A stretch of DNA of 16,911 bases from JADJWR01 sp964509545 (GTDB lineage: Bacteria > Pseudomonadota > Gammaproteobacteria > Burkholderiales > Burkholderiaceae_F), in the NCBI GenBank assembly GCA_964509545.1, contig CAZDXQ010000062.1, positions 1 through 16,911 on the forward strand, read 5' to 3'. Of the stretch, positions 1 through 6,221 are shown in pieces. The notes beneath the pieces were generated by a model. It had not been told where the DNA came from. It did no database searches and saw only the letters and a list, made by a program, of their open reading frames with translations. The position numbers and the translations under genes were made by a program. How positions within the stretch are numbered: position 1 is the stretch's first letter; every line of letters begins with the position of its first letter.

Positions 1-90
1 GCTGGATCCAGGCGGATCTGTTCGATAGTCACGAGGTTAAGTAAGGCTCAATAATCGGCGCTGCCCAATCGACCTGTTTGCCGCGACACG

Positions 91-1050
91 ATGGCCCTGC
101 CCGCCCTGCTGCAGCACCTGCGCCTGCCGGCGATCGGCGCGCCGCTGTTCATCATCTCCAACCCCGACCTCGTGCTGGCGCAATGCAAGTCCGGCATCGT
201 CGGCAGCTTCCCGGCGTTGAATGCGCGGCCGCCCGAAGTGCTCGAACAATGGCTGGTCCGCGTTACCACCGAGCTGTCCGCGTACAGGGCGGCGAACCCG
301 GGGGCGGTGGTTGCGCCGTTCGCCGTCAACCAGATCGTGCACTCGAGCAACGACCGGCTGCAGCACGACATGGATCTGTGCGTGAAGCACCGGGTGCCGA
401 TCCTCATCACCAGCCTGCGCGCGCCCGACGCCGTGGTCGAGGCGGCGCACAGCTACGGCGGGCTGGTATTCCACGACGTGACCAACATCAAGCATGCGCA
501 GCGCGCGCTTGCGGCCGGCGTCGACGGCCTGATCCTGGTGTGCGCCGGTGCCGGCGGCCATGCCGGGCGGCTGTCGCCGTTTGCGCTGGTGCCGGAAGTG
601 CGCGCCTTCTACGACGGCACGATCATCCTGTCTGGCGCGATCGCCCGCGGCGAGGCGATCCTCGCCGCGCAGGCGATCGGCGCCGATCTCGCCTACATCG
701 GCACCCGCTTCATCGCCAGCGCCGAGGCCAACGCCGTCGAGGCTTACAAGCAGATGATCGTCGCCTCACGCGGCGAAGACATCGTCTACACGAACCTCTT
801 CACCGGCGTGCACGGCAACTACCTGCGCGGCAGCATCGTCGCGGCTGGCCTCGATCCGGAGGCGCTGCCGATATCGGACAAGAACGCGATGAACTTCGGC
901 TCCGGACGAAGCAAGGCCTGGCGCGATATCTGGGGCGCAGGCCAGGGCGTGGGCCAGATCGACGACGTGCTGCCGGCGGCGGAGATCGTCACCCGGCTGG
1001 AGCGCGAATATCACGCGGCGCGCGCGCGCCTCTGCCTGGGGCAGCGATAG
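91..1050 (+). CDS. NAD(P)H-dependent flavin oxidoreductase, nitronate monooxygenase family
   Basis: The 319-residue protein reads as a TIM-barrel FMN enzyme of the nitronate monooxygenase / 2-nitropropane dioxygenase family, which oxidises alkyl nitronates, or acts as an NADH:quinone or enoyl reductase in some members. Visible support: an N-terminal strand ending in IGAPLFIISNPDLVLA, the central GAGGHAGRLSPFAL stretch near residues 153-166 (FMN phosphate loop with the His seen in many members), and the downstream LSGAIARGEAILAAQAIGADLAYIGTRFIA segment typical of the C-terminal half of the barrel. Length is normal. The ATG at 91 is the only usual start, because an in-frame TAA lies at 52-54; the ribosome site is weak. 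It converges on the DUF1127 gene 12 bases downstream. The true substrate cannot be told from sequence. Confidence 0.9.
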   Translation: MALPALLQHLRLPAIGAPLFIISNPDLVLAQCKSGIVGSFPALNARPPEVLEQWLVRVTTELSAYRAANPGAVVAPFAVNQIVHSSNDRLQHDMDLCVKHRVPILITSLRAPDAVVEAAHSYGGLVFHDVTNIKHAQRALAAGVDGLILVCAGAGGHAGRLSPFALVPEVRAFYDGTIILSGAIARGEAILAAQAIGADLAYIGTRFIASAEANAVEAYKQMIVASRGEDIVYTNLFTGVHGNYLRGSIVAAGLDPEALPISDKNAMNFGSGRSKAWRDIWGAGQGVGQIDDVLPAAEIVTRLEREYHAARARLCLGQR

Positions 1051-1062
1051 GCGCGGCGGCCG

Positions 1063-1344
1063 TCACGCGATCCAGAACGGCTTGGCGGTTTCCTGCAGCA
1101 CCTGCTCGCGCGACAGGCCCACATCCCTGAGCAGGTGTTCGTCGAGCCCCTCCAGTTCGGCGCGCGCGCGGCTGCGCTGAAGCCACATCGCGACGAGCGT
1201 TTGCGCCGTGGCGGCGCTGCCTGCGAGGCTTCGCAGCATGCCGCGTGCTGCCGGTGCGGGAGCGCGCGCCGGCGCCGACGCACGGATCGGACCGATCGAG
1301 GCGGCCAGTCCGCCGACGCCGCTGCAGTGGGTTTCGATACGCAC
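1063..1344 (-). CDS. DUF1127 domain small protein
   Basis: This 93-residue protein carries a DUF1127 (YjiS-like) domain at its C-terminus: the stretch RSRARAELEGLDEHLLRDVGLS followed by REQVLQETAKPFW matches the family's arginine-rich helix, L..L.D..L.DIG(L)(S/T)R motif and terminal P(F/Y)W. The first 45 residues are low-complexity, rich in Ala, Pro and Gly, and are not conserved in the family. I chose the GTG at 1344 because AAGGAG (on the - strand, 1356-1351) stands six bases before it. DUF1127 proteins are small, basic and often RNA-linked; some alphaproteobacterial members affect phosphate and carbon metabolism through RNA turnover. No such role is shown here. It stands alone, convergent with the oxidoreductase and divergent from the DoxX gene. 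Confidence 0.85.
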   Translation of the reverse strand: MRIETHCSGVGGLAASIGPIRASAPARAPAPAARGMLRSLAGSAATAQTLVAMWLQRSRARAELEGLDEHLLRDVGLSREQVLQETAKPFWIA

Positions 1345-1644
1345 GATGTTCTCCTTTCTTCAGCCGCGATCGTGCGCCTCGACCGCGGCAGCGACAAACG
1401 AATTTCACGCAGGCGATGCATGCGTGAACTGCATGCCTGAGTCCGGCACGGCGAGTCCCCTTGCTGCCGGCGCCGGGCCGACGAGCGAGCTCCGCCTGCC
1501 GGCGGCGGGCAGCCATGGCGCCGCTGCCGGGGTCAAGGTCGATCAATGCGGTCGCCGCGCTGCGGGTGGCCTGCACGGGCACGCCGACCGCCGCCACGCT
1601 CAAGGCAAAATCGGGCCTTCGCGCAACGGATTTCGGAGCAGGCC
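1345..1644. other. Divergent intergenic region between DUF1127 and doxX-like genes
   Basis: About 300 bases with no convincing gene; the open frames here look like shadows of GC-rich DNA. It must hold the promoters of the two divergent genes. The DUF1127 ribosome site (AAGGAG, - strand 1356-1351) and the DoxX ribosome site (GGAG 1636-1639) lie at its ends. A TTGTCG...CACGAT pair with 17 bases between can be read for the DUF1127 gene on the - strand, but the match is poor. A short repeat at 1417-1436 is listed separately. Confidence 0.5.
1417..1436. repeat. Paired TGCATGC sites
   Basis: TGCATGC occurs at 1417-1423 and again at 1430-1436, with six bases between. Each copy contains the self-complementary GCATGC, so the pair is both a direct and an inverted repeat. 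It lies about 75 bases upstream of the DUF1127 start, in a divergent promoter region. It could be a regulator site; no known regulator is implied. Confidence 0.35.
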
Positions 1645-2043
1645 ATGCTCGATAACCTCGGAAAACTCGTGCTGCGGCTGTCCGTCGGCGTCCTGATGCT
1701 GATGCATGGCATCTACAAGCTCAGGAACGGCGTGCAGGGGATCGTCGATCGAGTCGCCGGCACGGGCTTGCCCGGCGAATTCGGCTACCTCGTCTATGTC
1801 GGCGAAGTCCTCGCGCCCGCGCTCGTGATCATCGGACTGTGGACCCGCCCGGCAGCGTTGCTGATGGTGATCACGATGATCGTGGCGATCTGGCTGGTGC
1901 ACATGGGCGACTTGTTCATGCTGACCCGAACCGGCGGTTGGGCCCTGGAACTGCAGGGGCTGTTCCTGTTCGGTTCGCTCGCCATCGCCCTGCTCGGCGC
2001 CGGCCGCTATAGCGCCGGCGGCGCCAGCGGCAGGTTCAACTGA
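1645..2043 (+). CDS. DoxX family membrane protein
   Basis: The 132-residue protein is a four-helix inner-membrane protein of the DoxX family. It opens with LGKLVLRLSVGVLMLMHGIYKL, the classic first helix with an MHG motif, and continues with LVYVGEVLAPALVIIGLWTR (helix 2), a third helix ALLMVITMIVAIWLVH, and a fourth ELQGLFLFGSLAIALLG before a short Gly/Ser tail. Members are linked to redox and sulfur-compound stress, but function is poorly set. The frame is open upstream to 1546; I chose the ATG at 1645 because GGAG (1636-1639) stands five bases before it and the first helix then starts directly. It probably leads the cluster with the aldo/keto reductase 47 bases downstream. Confidence 0.9.
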   Translation: MLDNLGKLVLRLSVGVLMLMHGIYKLRNGVQGIVDRVAGTGLPGEFGYLVYVGEVLAPALVIIGLWTRPAALLMVITMIVAIWLVHMGDLFMLTRTGGWALELQGLFLFGSLAIALLGAGRYSAGGASGRFN

Positions 2044-2090
2044 AGGATCGCGCCGTTCCTGCTGCGGCATCGTCGTTGGAGCCTGCCCTC

Positions 2091-3062
2091 ATGCAATACC
2101 GTCGCCTCGGCCGCTGCGGCCTGAGAGTCAGCGAGCTGTCATTCGGCTCATGGGTCACTTACGGCAACCAGGTCGACAGCGGCGCGGCGCGCGAACTGAT
2201 GGCCGCGGCGTGGGACGCCGGCGTCAACTTCTTCGACAACGCCGAGATCTATGCGCGCGGCGGTGCTGAGACCATCATGGGGGCGGCGCTGAAGGCACTC
2301 GGCTGGCCGCGGACCCGCTTCGTCGTCTCGACCAAGTTCTACTGGGGCCTCGGCGAAGGTCCGAACGAAAAGAACACGCTGAACCGCAAGTACCTGCGCC
2401 ACGCGATCGAAGGCTCGCTGGTGCGGCTGGGGCTCGATTACGTCGACCTCGTTTTCTGCCACCGGCCCGACCCGACCACACCGATCGAGGAGACGGTCTG
2501 GGCGATGCACCAGATGATCGAGCGCGGCCAGGCGCTGTACTGGGGCACGAGCGAATGGGCTGCCTCCGAGATCCTTGCCGCATGGTCGATCGCCGATCGG
2601 CACGGTCTGGCGAAGCCGGTGATGGAGCAGCCGCAGTACAACCTGTTTCACCGCAAGCGAGTCGAACAGGAATATGCGCGGCTGTACGAGGACATCGGGC
2701 TGGGATTGACCACGTGGAGTCCGCTGGCCAGCGGACTGCTCACCGGCAAGTACCGCGGCGGCATCCCGGCCGGCAGCCGCGGCACGGTGGAGAACTACGC
2801 TTTTCTGCGTGCGCGGCTGACCGACGAGAATCGCAACGAGATCGTCGGCCGGCTGGAACCCGTTGCCCGCGACCTCGGCTGCACGCTGGCGCAACTGGCG
2901 CTCGCCTGGTGCCTGAAAAACCCGCGCGTATCGACGGTGATCACCGGCGCCACGCGGGTGGCGCAGGTGCAGGAGAACATGCGCGCGCTCGATGTCGCCG
3001 GCCGGCTGACGCCGGAGGTGCTGGCGCGCATCGAATCGATCGTCGGCAGCCACCACGACTGA
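2091..3062 (+). CDS. Aldo/keto reductase, Kv-beta-like (AKR6/AKR14 type)
   Basis: A 323-residue cytosolic NADPH-dependent aldo/keto reductase. The tetrad can be read as Asp49 (FFDNAE), Tyr54, Lys82 (VVSTKF) and His124 (VFCHRPDP). The run HRPDPTTPIEETVWAM, then YWGTSEW, EQPQYNLF and TWSPLASGLLTGKY, is the signature of the group that includes animal potassium-channel beta subunits and bacterial YghZ-like enzymes. YghZ reduces methylglyoxal and related aldehydes; the substrate here is unknown. The ATG at 2091 is preferred to an in-frame TTG at 2076 because GGAG (2078-2081) lies nine bases before it and MQYRRLG is the usual N-terminus. Length is normal. Only two bases separate its stop from the GNAT start, so the two are cotranscribed. 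Confidence 0.93.
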   Translation: MQYRRLGRCGLRVSELSFGSWVTYGNQVDSGAARELMAAAWDAGVNFFDNAEIYARGGAETIMGAALKALGWPRTRFVVSTKFYWGLGEGPNEKNTLNRKYLRHAIEGSLVRLGLDYVDLVFCHRPDPTTPIEETVWAMHQMIERGQALYWGTSEWAASEILAAWSIADRHGLAKPVMEQPQYNLFHRKRVEQEYARLYEDIGLGLTTWSPLASGLLTGKYRGGIPAGSRGTVENYAFLRARLTDENRNEIVGRLEPVARDLGCTLAQLALAWCLKNPRVSTVITGATRVAQVQENMRALDVAGRLTPEVLARIESIVGSHHD

Positions 3063-3064
3063 AC

Positions 3065-3521
3065 ATGGACGGCGTCTCCTTCCGCCTCGCCACTGCCGCC
3101 GACCTGCCCGCGCTGCTGCGACTGCTGGTCGACGATGCCGTGGCGCAGGCGCGCGGCGGCTACACGACGGATGCGACGCCGGCCGTGCGCGCGGCGTTCG
3201 ACGAGATCGCGCGAGATCCGAACAACGAACTGTGGCTCGGCGAGCGCGACGGCGAAGTGGTCGCCATGCTGCAGCTGACCTTGATCCCGGGCCTGTCGCG
3301 CGGCGGCATGAAGGGCGCTGTTCGAGGCGGTGCGCGTGCGCGCCGACCTGCGTGGCCGGCGCATCGGCGAAGCCTTGATGGAGCAGGTCGAGGCGCGGGC
3401 CAGGTCGGCCGATTGCGGGCTGATCCAGCTGACCACCGACCGGCAGCGGCTGGCCGCGCACCGCTTTTACGAGCGGCTGGGCTACGTCGCCAGCCATGTC
3501 GGGATGAAGAAGAAGCTGTGA
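3065..3521 (+). pseudogene. GNAT family N-acetyltransferase, frameshifted
   Basis: Two frames together make one normal acetyltransferase. From ATG 3065 the first frame gives MDGVSFRLATAADLPALLRLL through LTLIPGLSRGGMK; the second, from about 3316 to the stop at 3519-3521, gives LFEAVRVRADLRGRRIGEAL and ends HRFYERLGYVASHVGMKKKL. The second part holds motif A (RADLRGRRIG), which binds acetyl-CoA pyrophosphate, and the RFYERLGY motif B. Removing one G from the GGG at 3313-3315 restores a continuous protein of about 151 residues (GGMKALFEAVRVRADLRG). The second frame has a TGA at 3309-3311, so the shift must lie between 3312 and about 3330. It is either a real mutation or a sequencing error. Without correction the first frame stays open into the CWC gene. 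Substrate unknown. Confidence 0.85.
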
Positions 3522-3757
3522 AGGCGAAGGAACTGGTCCGCGTGAGCAGCCGGCGCGGGTCCAAGGCCGAGTCGCGCTGCGCGCGCTGCGGCACGCCGTT
3601 TCACTGCGGCATCGCAGACGCCGGCGGCTGCTGGTGCGCCAGGCTGCCGCCGCTGCCGCGCGAGGCCTATGCCGCGACTGCCGGCTGTCTGTGCGAAGAC
3701 TGCCTGCGCCAGATGCTTGATGCGGTACCCGCACGCCGCCGCGAAACTGGCGGCTGA
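3518..3757 (+). CDS. Cysteine-rich CWC domain protein
   Basis: A 79-residue protein matching the cysteine-rich CWC family, small predicted metal-binding proteins common in proteobacteria. Eight Cys can be seen: Cys21 and Cys24 (CARCG), Cys30, Cys38 and Cys40 (the name-giving CWC), then Cys57, Cys59 and Cys62 (CLCEDCL), with ARLPPLP directly after CWC as in the family. The pattern suggests a zinc or iron site, though no function is proven. The GTG at 3518 overlaps the GNAT stop in a GTGA arrangement, so it is likely translated by coupling; GTG 3542 is a second possible start. It closes the doxX-akr-GNAT-CWC cluster. Confidence 0.85.
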   Translation: MKAKELVRVSSRRGSKAESRCARCGTPFHCGIADAGGCWCARLPPLPREAYAATAGCLCEDCLRQMLDAVPARRRETGG

Positions 3758-4040
3758 CCGGCCAACCGGTCCAGCGCAACCTGATTTATCGCTCCCCGCG
3801 GGCGGCGCAGACCACGTAGCCGCCGAGCGAACGGTCGTCGACGGACGGACCGGTCCTGGCGGATCGACTCGGCGCAAGCCGGCCAGGACGAGTCGTCTCG
3901 CCACGCGATCTGACCCACGGAGAGGCAGGCCGTGGCCGGCGGGTGTCCGGTGTTTGATTTTCGCTTCGGTCGAACGCTGAAATCGGTTAACGAGATACGT
4001 CCGTCAGCGATGAGCCGAACGTGTAATTCGATGAGCCACG
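3758..4040. other. Intergenic region between CWC and vapC, with a 9-bp direct repeat
   Basis: About 280 bases between two convergent genes, with no convincing coding sequence. The right half (3945-4035) is clearly richer in A and T than the flanks. CGATGAGCC occurs at 4008-4016 and again at 4029-4037, 21 bases apart, that is two helical turns and on the same face of DNA, just beyond the vapC stop. No T-rich terminator was seen. The composition change fits the edge of an acquired toxin-antitoxin segment. Confidence 0.45.
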
Positions 4041-4436
4041 TCAGCCCACGGCCAACGGGACGGCGTGCATCGGGAACGCCTTCAACAGCTTGGCATCCAT
4101 CGTGACCAGCTTGATCCGCAACCTCTTCGCCAGCGCGATGAACTCGCAGTCATACGCCGAGCAGTCGCTGTCGCGTACCAACTCTAGGACCGACATCGAG
4201 TCAACCTCGAACTCCGATCCCGCGAGCAGATCCTCAGCCTCGCCTTGAAGGCCGCACGCTTGGTCAAGAGTCAGGGTCCTGCGCCGCAGGTATCCGGCAA
4301 GTATGTTGCGGAACTCGCTGCGCCACAGTATCGGCGCGGCCCAGTCCGGGTCCCGCTCGAGCAGGGCCTCGGCCTTGGCGGTATGTTCGCCCGGCAAGTA
4401 CAAGTACGCCAAGACGTTCGAGTCCACCACAATCAC
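4041..4436 (-). CDS. vapC: VapC-type PIN-domain toxin ribonuclease
   Basis: A 131-residue PIN-domain protein, the normal size of VapC toxins, which are Mg2+-dependent RNases that cut tRNA or rRNA and stop translation until bound by antitoxin. The acidic active-site residues are in place: Asp5 (VVDSNVLAYL), Glu41 (WRSEFRN), Asp96 (SAYDCEFIALAKRL) and Asp114 (VTMDAKLL). The start is the GTG at 4436-4434, which overlaps the vapB stop as GTGA; the frame is open further upstream but only this start gives the family N-terminus. Translation is therefore coupled to the antitoxin. Codon use differs from the neighbours, for example a Leu CTA at 4187-4185 followed by a Leu TTG, and the gene is visibly poorer in G and C, which suggests transfer. 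The active site looks intact. Confidence 0.93.
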   Translation of the reverse strand: MIVVDSNVLAYLYLPGEHTAKAEALLERDPDWAAPILWRSEFRNILAGYLRRRTLTLDQACGLQGEAEDLLAGSEFEVDSMSVLELVRDSDCSAYDCEFIALAKRLRIKLVTMDAKLLKAFPMHAVPLAVG

Positions 4437-4678
4437 GAGCGGCCCTCCCGCTTCATCGCATCGATGTCCCTTGCACGGAACCTCCCCTTTGGCAACGCAG
4501 CGCGCAGGGCCCGCGCCCGCTCGATGCGCTCGGCAGGCGTCAGCCTGCTTGCCAGCAGGGCCGACTCCAGGCACACGATCGCCTCGCTGTTCATGCTGCG
4601 TCGGTGAGCCTCCGCCGAGAGCTTGAGGCGCTCGTACACCTCATCCGGAATGTTCTTCAACGTCAGCGTCGTCGGCAT
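4433..4678 (-). CDS. vapB: Ribbon-helix-helix antitoxin (FitA/VapB type)
   Basis: An 81-residue antitoxin. Its N-terminus, MPTTLTLKNIPDEVYERLKL followed by SAEAHRRSMNSEAIVCLESAL, is a ribbon-helix-helix (Arc/MetJ) fold of the FitA-like group: a beta strand that enters the DNA major groove (residues 3-8), then two helices. The C-terminal part, RALRAALPKGRFRARDIDAM, is Arg-rich and fits the toxin-binding tail that blocks the PIN active site. In this family the antitoxin or the toxin-antitoxin complex represses its own promoter. It is the first gene of the pair and overlaps vapC by four bases. A matching promoter with dyads lies directly upstream (4684-4735). The ATG at 4678 is the natural start, although the ribosome site is weak. 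Confidence 0.92.
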   Translation of the reverse strand: MPTTLTLKNIPDEVYERLKLSAEAHRRSMNSEAIVCLESALLASRLTPAERIERARALRAALPKGRFRARDIDAMKREGRS

Positions 4679-4683
4679 GTTGC

Positions 4684-4735
4684 GGCACCATCACCATAAC
4701 GGTGCCATTATGGTTCCAACTGTGCCAGCAGTCAA
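4684..4735 (-). promoter_or_regulatory. vapBC promoter and operator dyads
   Basis: On the - strand a -35 hexamer TTGACT (4735-4730) and a -10 hexamer CATAAT (4712-4707) are separated by exactly 17 bases. Two overlapping inverted repeats cover the -10 and the transcription start: ACCATAA (4693-4699) with TTATGGT (4708-4714), eight bases between, and GGCACC (4684-4689) with GGTGCC (4701-4706). The layout fits autorepression by the ribbon-helix-helix antitoxin, whose start codon is at 4678. Promoter and dyads are seen in the sequence; their use as operator is inferred from the family. Confidence 0.75.
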
Positions 4736-4886
4736 GCGGGCTTACGCTGAGTCCCGCCCGACGTGCGCCAGCCTTCGGCTGTCGCCCCCGCAGGTGAACT
4801 CAAACGTTTCTTGGCGTCACCGATCAGCACCCGCAATGCACGGCCTGCCACCCCGACAACGCACCGGACGAGCGAGGAGAGCCCTG

Positions 4887-5282
4887 ATGACAGTCGACCC
4901 TGAAGCAGCACGCGCGATGGCTGCGGCCTATACGGCGGCGTGGAACTCTGGCTCGCCGGAAGCGGTTGCGTCCTTCTATGCCCCGGATGGACACATCGTC
5001 GTCAATCGCGGTGAGCCCTGGGTAGGCCGCGAAGGCATCGGTGAAATGGCCGCTGGCTTCTTCGCCGACGTTCCGGATCTCAGACTGGTATGCGACGAGG
5101 TGCGCTGCGCCGGCAATCACGTCGCGTACTTCTGGACCTTCACGGGCACACATGCTGCGACGAAGAATCCACTCCGGATTGCCGGCTGGGAAGAGTGGGA
5201 CCTCGATCCTGACCTCAAAGTCGTCGCATCACGGGGTTGGTACGACGCCGCCGACTACGAGCGTCAGACCACGGCCCGGTAG
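4887..5282 (+). CDS. SnoaL-like / NTF2-fold polyketide-cyclase-type protein
   Basis: A 131-residue protein of the SnoaL-like (NTF2 / ketosteroid isomerase) fold, a cone-shaped alpha+beta barrel used by small isomerases, hydratases and ligand-binding proteins. The typical opening helix is AARAMAAAYTAAWNSGSPEAV, followed by ASFYAPDGHIVVNRGEPWVG and REGIGEMAAGFFADVPDLRL, then beta strands with VAYFWTFTGTH and GWEEWDLDPDLKV. Length is normal. The ATG at 4887 has GAGGAG (4874-4879) seven bases before it, which settles the start even though the frame is open upstream. It stands alone, divergent from vapBC. No catalytic role can be assigned; many such orphan proteins remain uncharacterised. Confidence 0.87.
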   Translation: MTVDPEAARAMAAAYTAAWNSGSPEAVASFYAPDGHIVVNRGEPWVGREGIGEMAAGFFADVPDLRLVCDEVRCAGNHVAYFWTFTGTHAATKNPLRIAGWEEWDLDPDLKVVASRGWYDAADYERQTTAR

Positions 5283-5711
5283 CGGCGAAGCGCCCTTGGC
5301 CTGACTCGAATCAATCCGCACCGCGTAGGGGTGAAGCGCACAGTGCAGCGCAAACGCAGGCCATCTCGCCTTGCTGAGGGTGATGCCCAACACCTCGCTC
5401 GCGCCGACCGCCGTCGGCGAGCCTTGCTTGCCGGCGGTGCCCTCGTCACTGCGCTGCTCGGTGACGGCTCGGCGCGAACGTAGACCTGCACACCGTGCAA
5501 ACCGGCAACACGTCCCGGTCAAGGCGCGAGACGCAGCAAAACCCCCCAGGTCCAATGCGCGTGTTCTCGGCGCGATGTCAGCGGCCGGCCAGGTCGTCCC
5601 CGGATCAGAGCTGCGGCAGAGGCGATGTGAGGTCCATCGATGGGCGAGCGCATCACCTCACTTGAGCCGGGCCCTTGGCCGAAGCCGAGCGCCCGGCGCG
5701 GTTCTGCCGGC
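5283..5711. other. Gene-free stretch with a palindrome inside an inverted repeat
   Basis: About 430 bases between two converging genes, with no reading frame I can assign to a family. Visible structure: GTGAGGT (5627-5633) pairs with ACCTCAC (5655-5661), and directly inside the left arm lies the perfect palindrome CCATCGATGG (5634-5643). A small hairpin TGCAC-ACC-GTGCA lies at 5488-5500. CTGAC-TCGA-ATCAA at 5301-5314 resembles an FNR box (8 of 10 positions) but has no promoter near it. The open frames here give compositionally odd, low-complexity translations, as expected of non-coding or decayed DNA. Confidence 0.5.
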
Positions 5712-6068
5712 TCAGTTCGGGCCGCCGACGCGCTGGATGCCGTCCGCGAGGCGCTTGGCACGCGCCGCGTGAAATGCCAAGTACTGCTCGAGGCTGATCC
5801 AGCCGCGCTTTTCGATGTCGATCTTGTCGTACTCGGCGTAGGTGATCGGCAAGTGCCCGCGTGCTTCTTCACGCGTTATCCGCCCATCGTGGTTGCCGTC
5901 GGCTCTTTGGTACAGCCGTTCAAGCACGTTCGGCTGGCTGATCGCCGACGCCTCGGCCACGGCAGCATCCGTTGTATCGGCTCGGGGAGCCGGAGTCGAG
6001 CAGGCCATCAGGCCGATCGTGACGGCCGCGGCGGCGAAGAACACTGGAATTCGCTTATCAGCATGCAT
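5712..6068 (-). CDS. EF-hand domain lipoprotein
   Basis: A 118-residue predicted lipoprotein. The signal peptide ends in a lipobox, Leu20-Met21-Ala22-Cys23, so Cys23 should be lipidated; residues 24-45 are a flexible Ala/Thr-rich linker. A canonical Ca2+-binding EF-hand loop follows at 57-68 (DGNHDGRITREE, with Asp, Asn, Asp and Glu at the coordinating positions). The second loop at 84-95 (DIEKRGWISLEQ) lacks the Asp/Asn at position 5 and has Gln in place of the final Glu, so it probably binds calcium poorly. The ATG at 6068 is chosen because AAGGAG (- strand 6080-6075) stands six bases before it; the upstream in-frame TTG at 6086 lacks such a site. It is divergent from the large regulator. 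Function unknown beyond likely periplasmic calcium binding. Confidence 0.88.
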   Translation of the reverse strand: MHADKRIPVFFAAAAVTIGLMACSTPAPRADTTDAAVAEASAISQPNVLERLYQRADGNHDGRITREEARGHLPITYAEYDKIDIEKRGWISLEQYLAFHAARAKRLADGIQRVGGPN

Positions 6069-6106
6069 GAAATGCTCCTTTCGCAAGTAGATCGACTTTG
6101 GCTGCG

Positions 6107-6143
6107 AGCCGATGCTGCAAGGTTAGGAGTGCGCAAGCCGATG
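6107..6143 (+). repeat. Direct repeat AGCCGATG in divergent promoter region
   Basis: AGCCGATG occurs at 6107-6114 and 6136-6143, each preceded by a GC-rich GCG/GCA context, with start-to-start distance 29 bases. It lies 39-75 bases upstream of the EF-hand lipoprotein start. It may be a regulator site or chance. Confidence 0.3.
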
Positions 6144-6221
6144 TTGTCAGCGAAAGGTCGCTTTTCCGTCCAACCTCGTGAGGTGGCAGTGGCGAAGTGC
6201 TGCTCCTGGCGTTCGTATGGC

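Noticed and set aside
2148..3779. Long minus-strand open frame opposite the aldo/keto reductase and GNAT genes
   Set aside because: A shadow frame produced by high GC; the + strand genes have recognisable motifs and ribosome sites.
3783..3850. Minus-strand frame ending GGYVVCAARGER, faintly like the C-terminus of a formylglycine-generating-enzyme-type protein
   Set aside because: Only about 20 residues look suggestive, the upstream frame does not continue the family, and there is no start or ribosome site.
5301..5314. CTGAC-TCGA-ATCAA, a possible FNR box after the SnoaL-like gene
   Set aside because: Only eight of ten positions match and no -10 or gene start lies downstream; a similar eight-of-ten match occurs inside the first coding gene, which shows the background rate.
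3758..5711. Possible integron cassette array, given small genes, a toxin-antitoxin pair and odd gaps
   Set aside because: No attC-type sites with paired RYYYAAC/GTTRRRY boxes and no integrase were found, and gene orientations are mixed.
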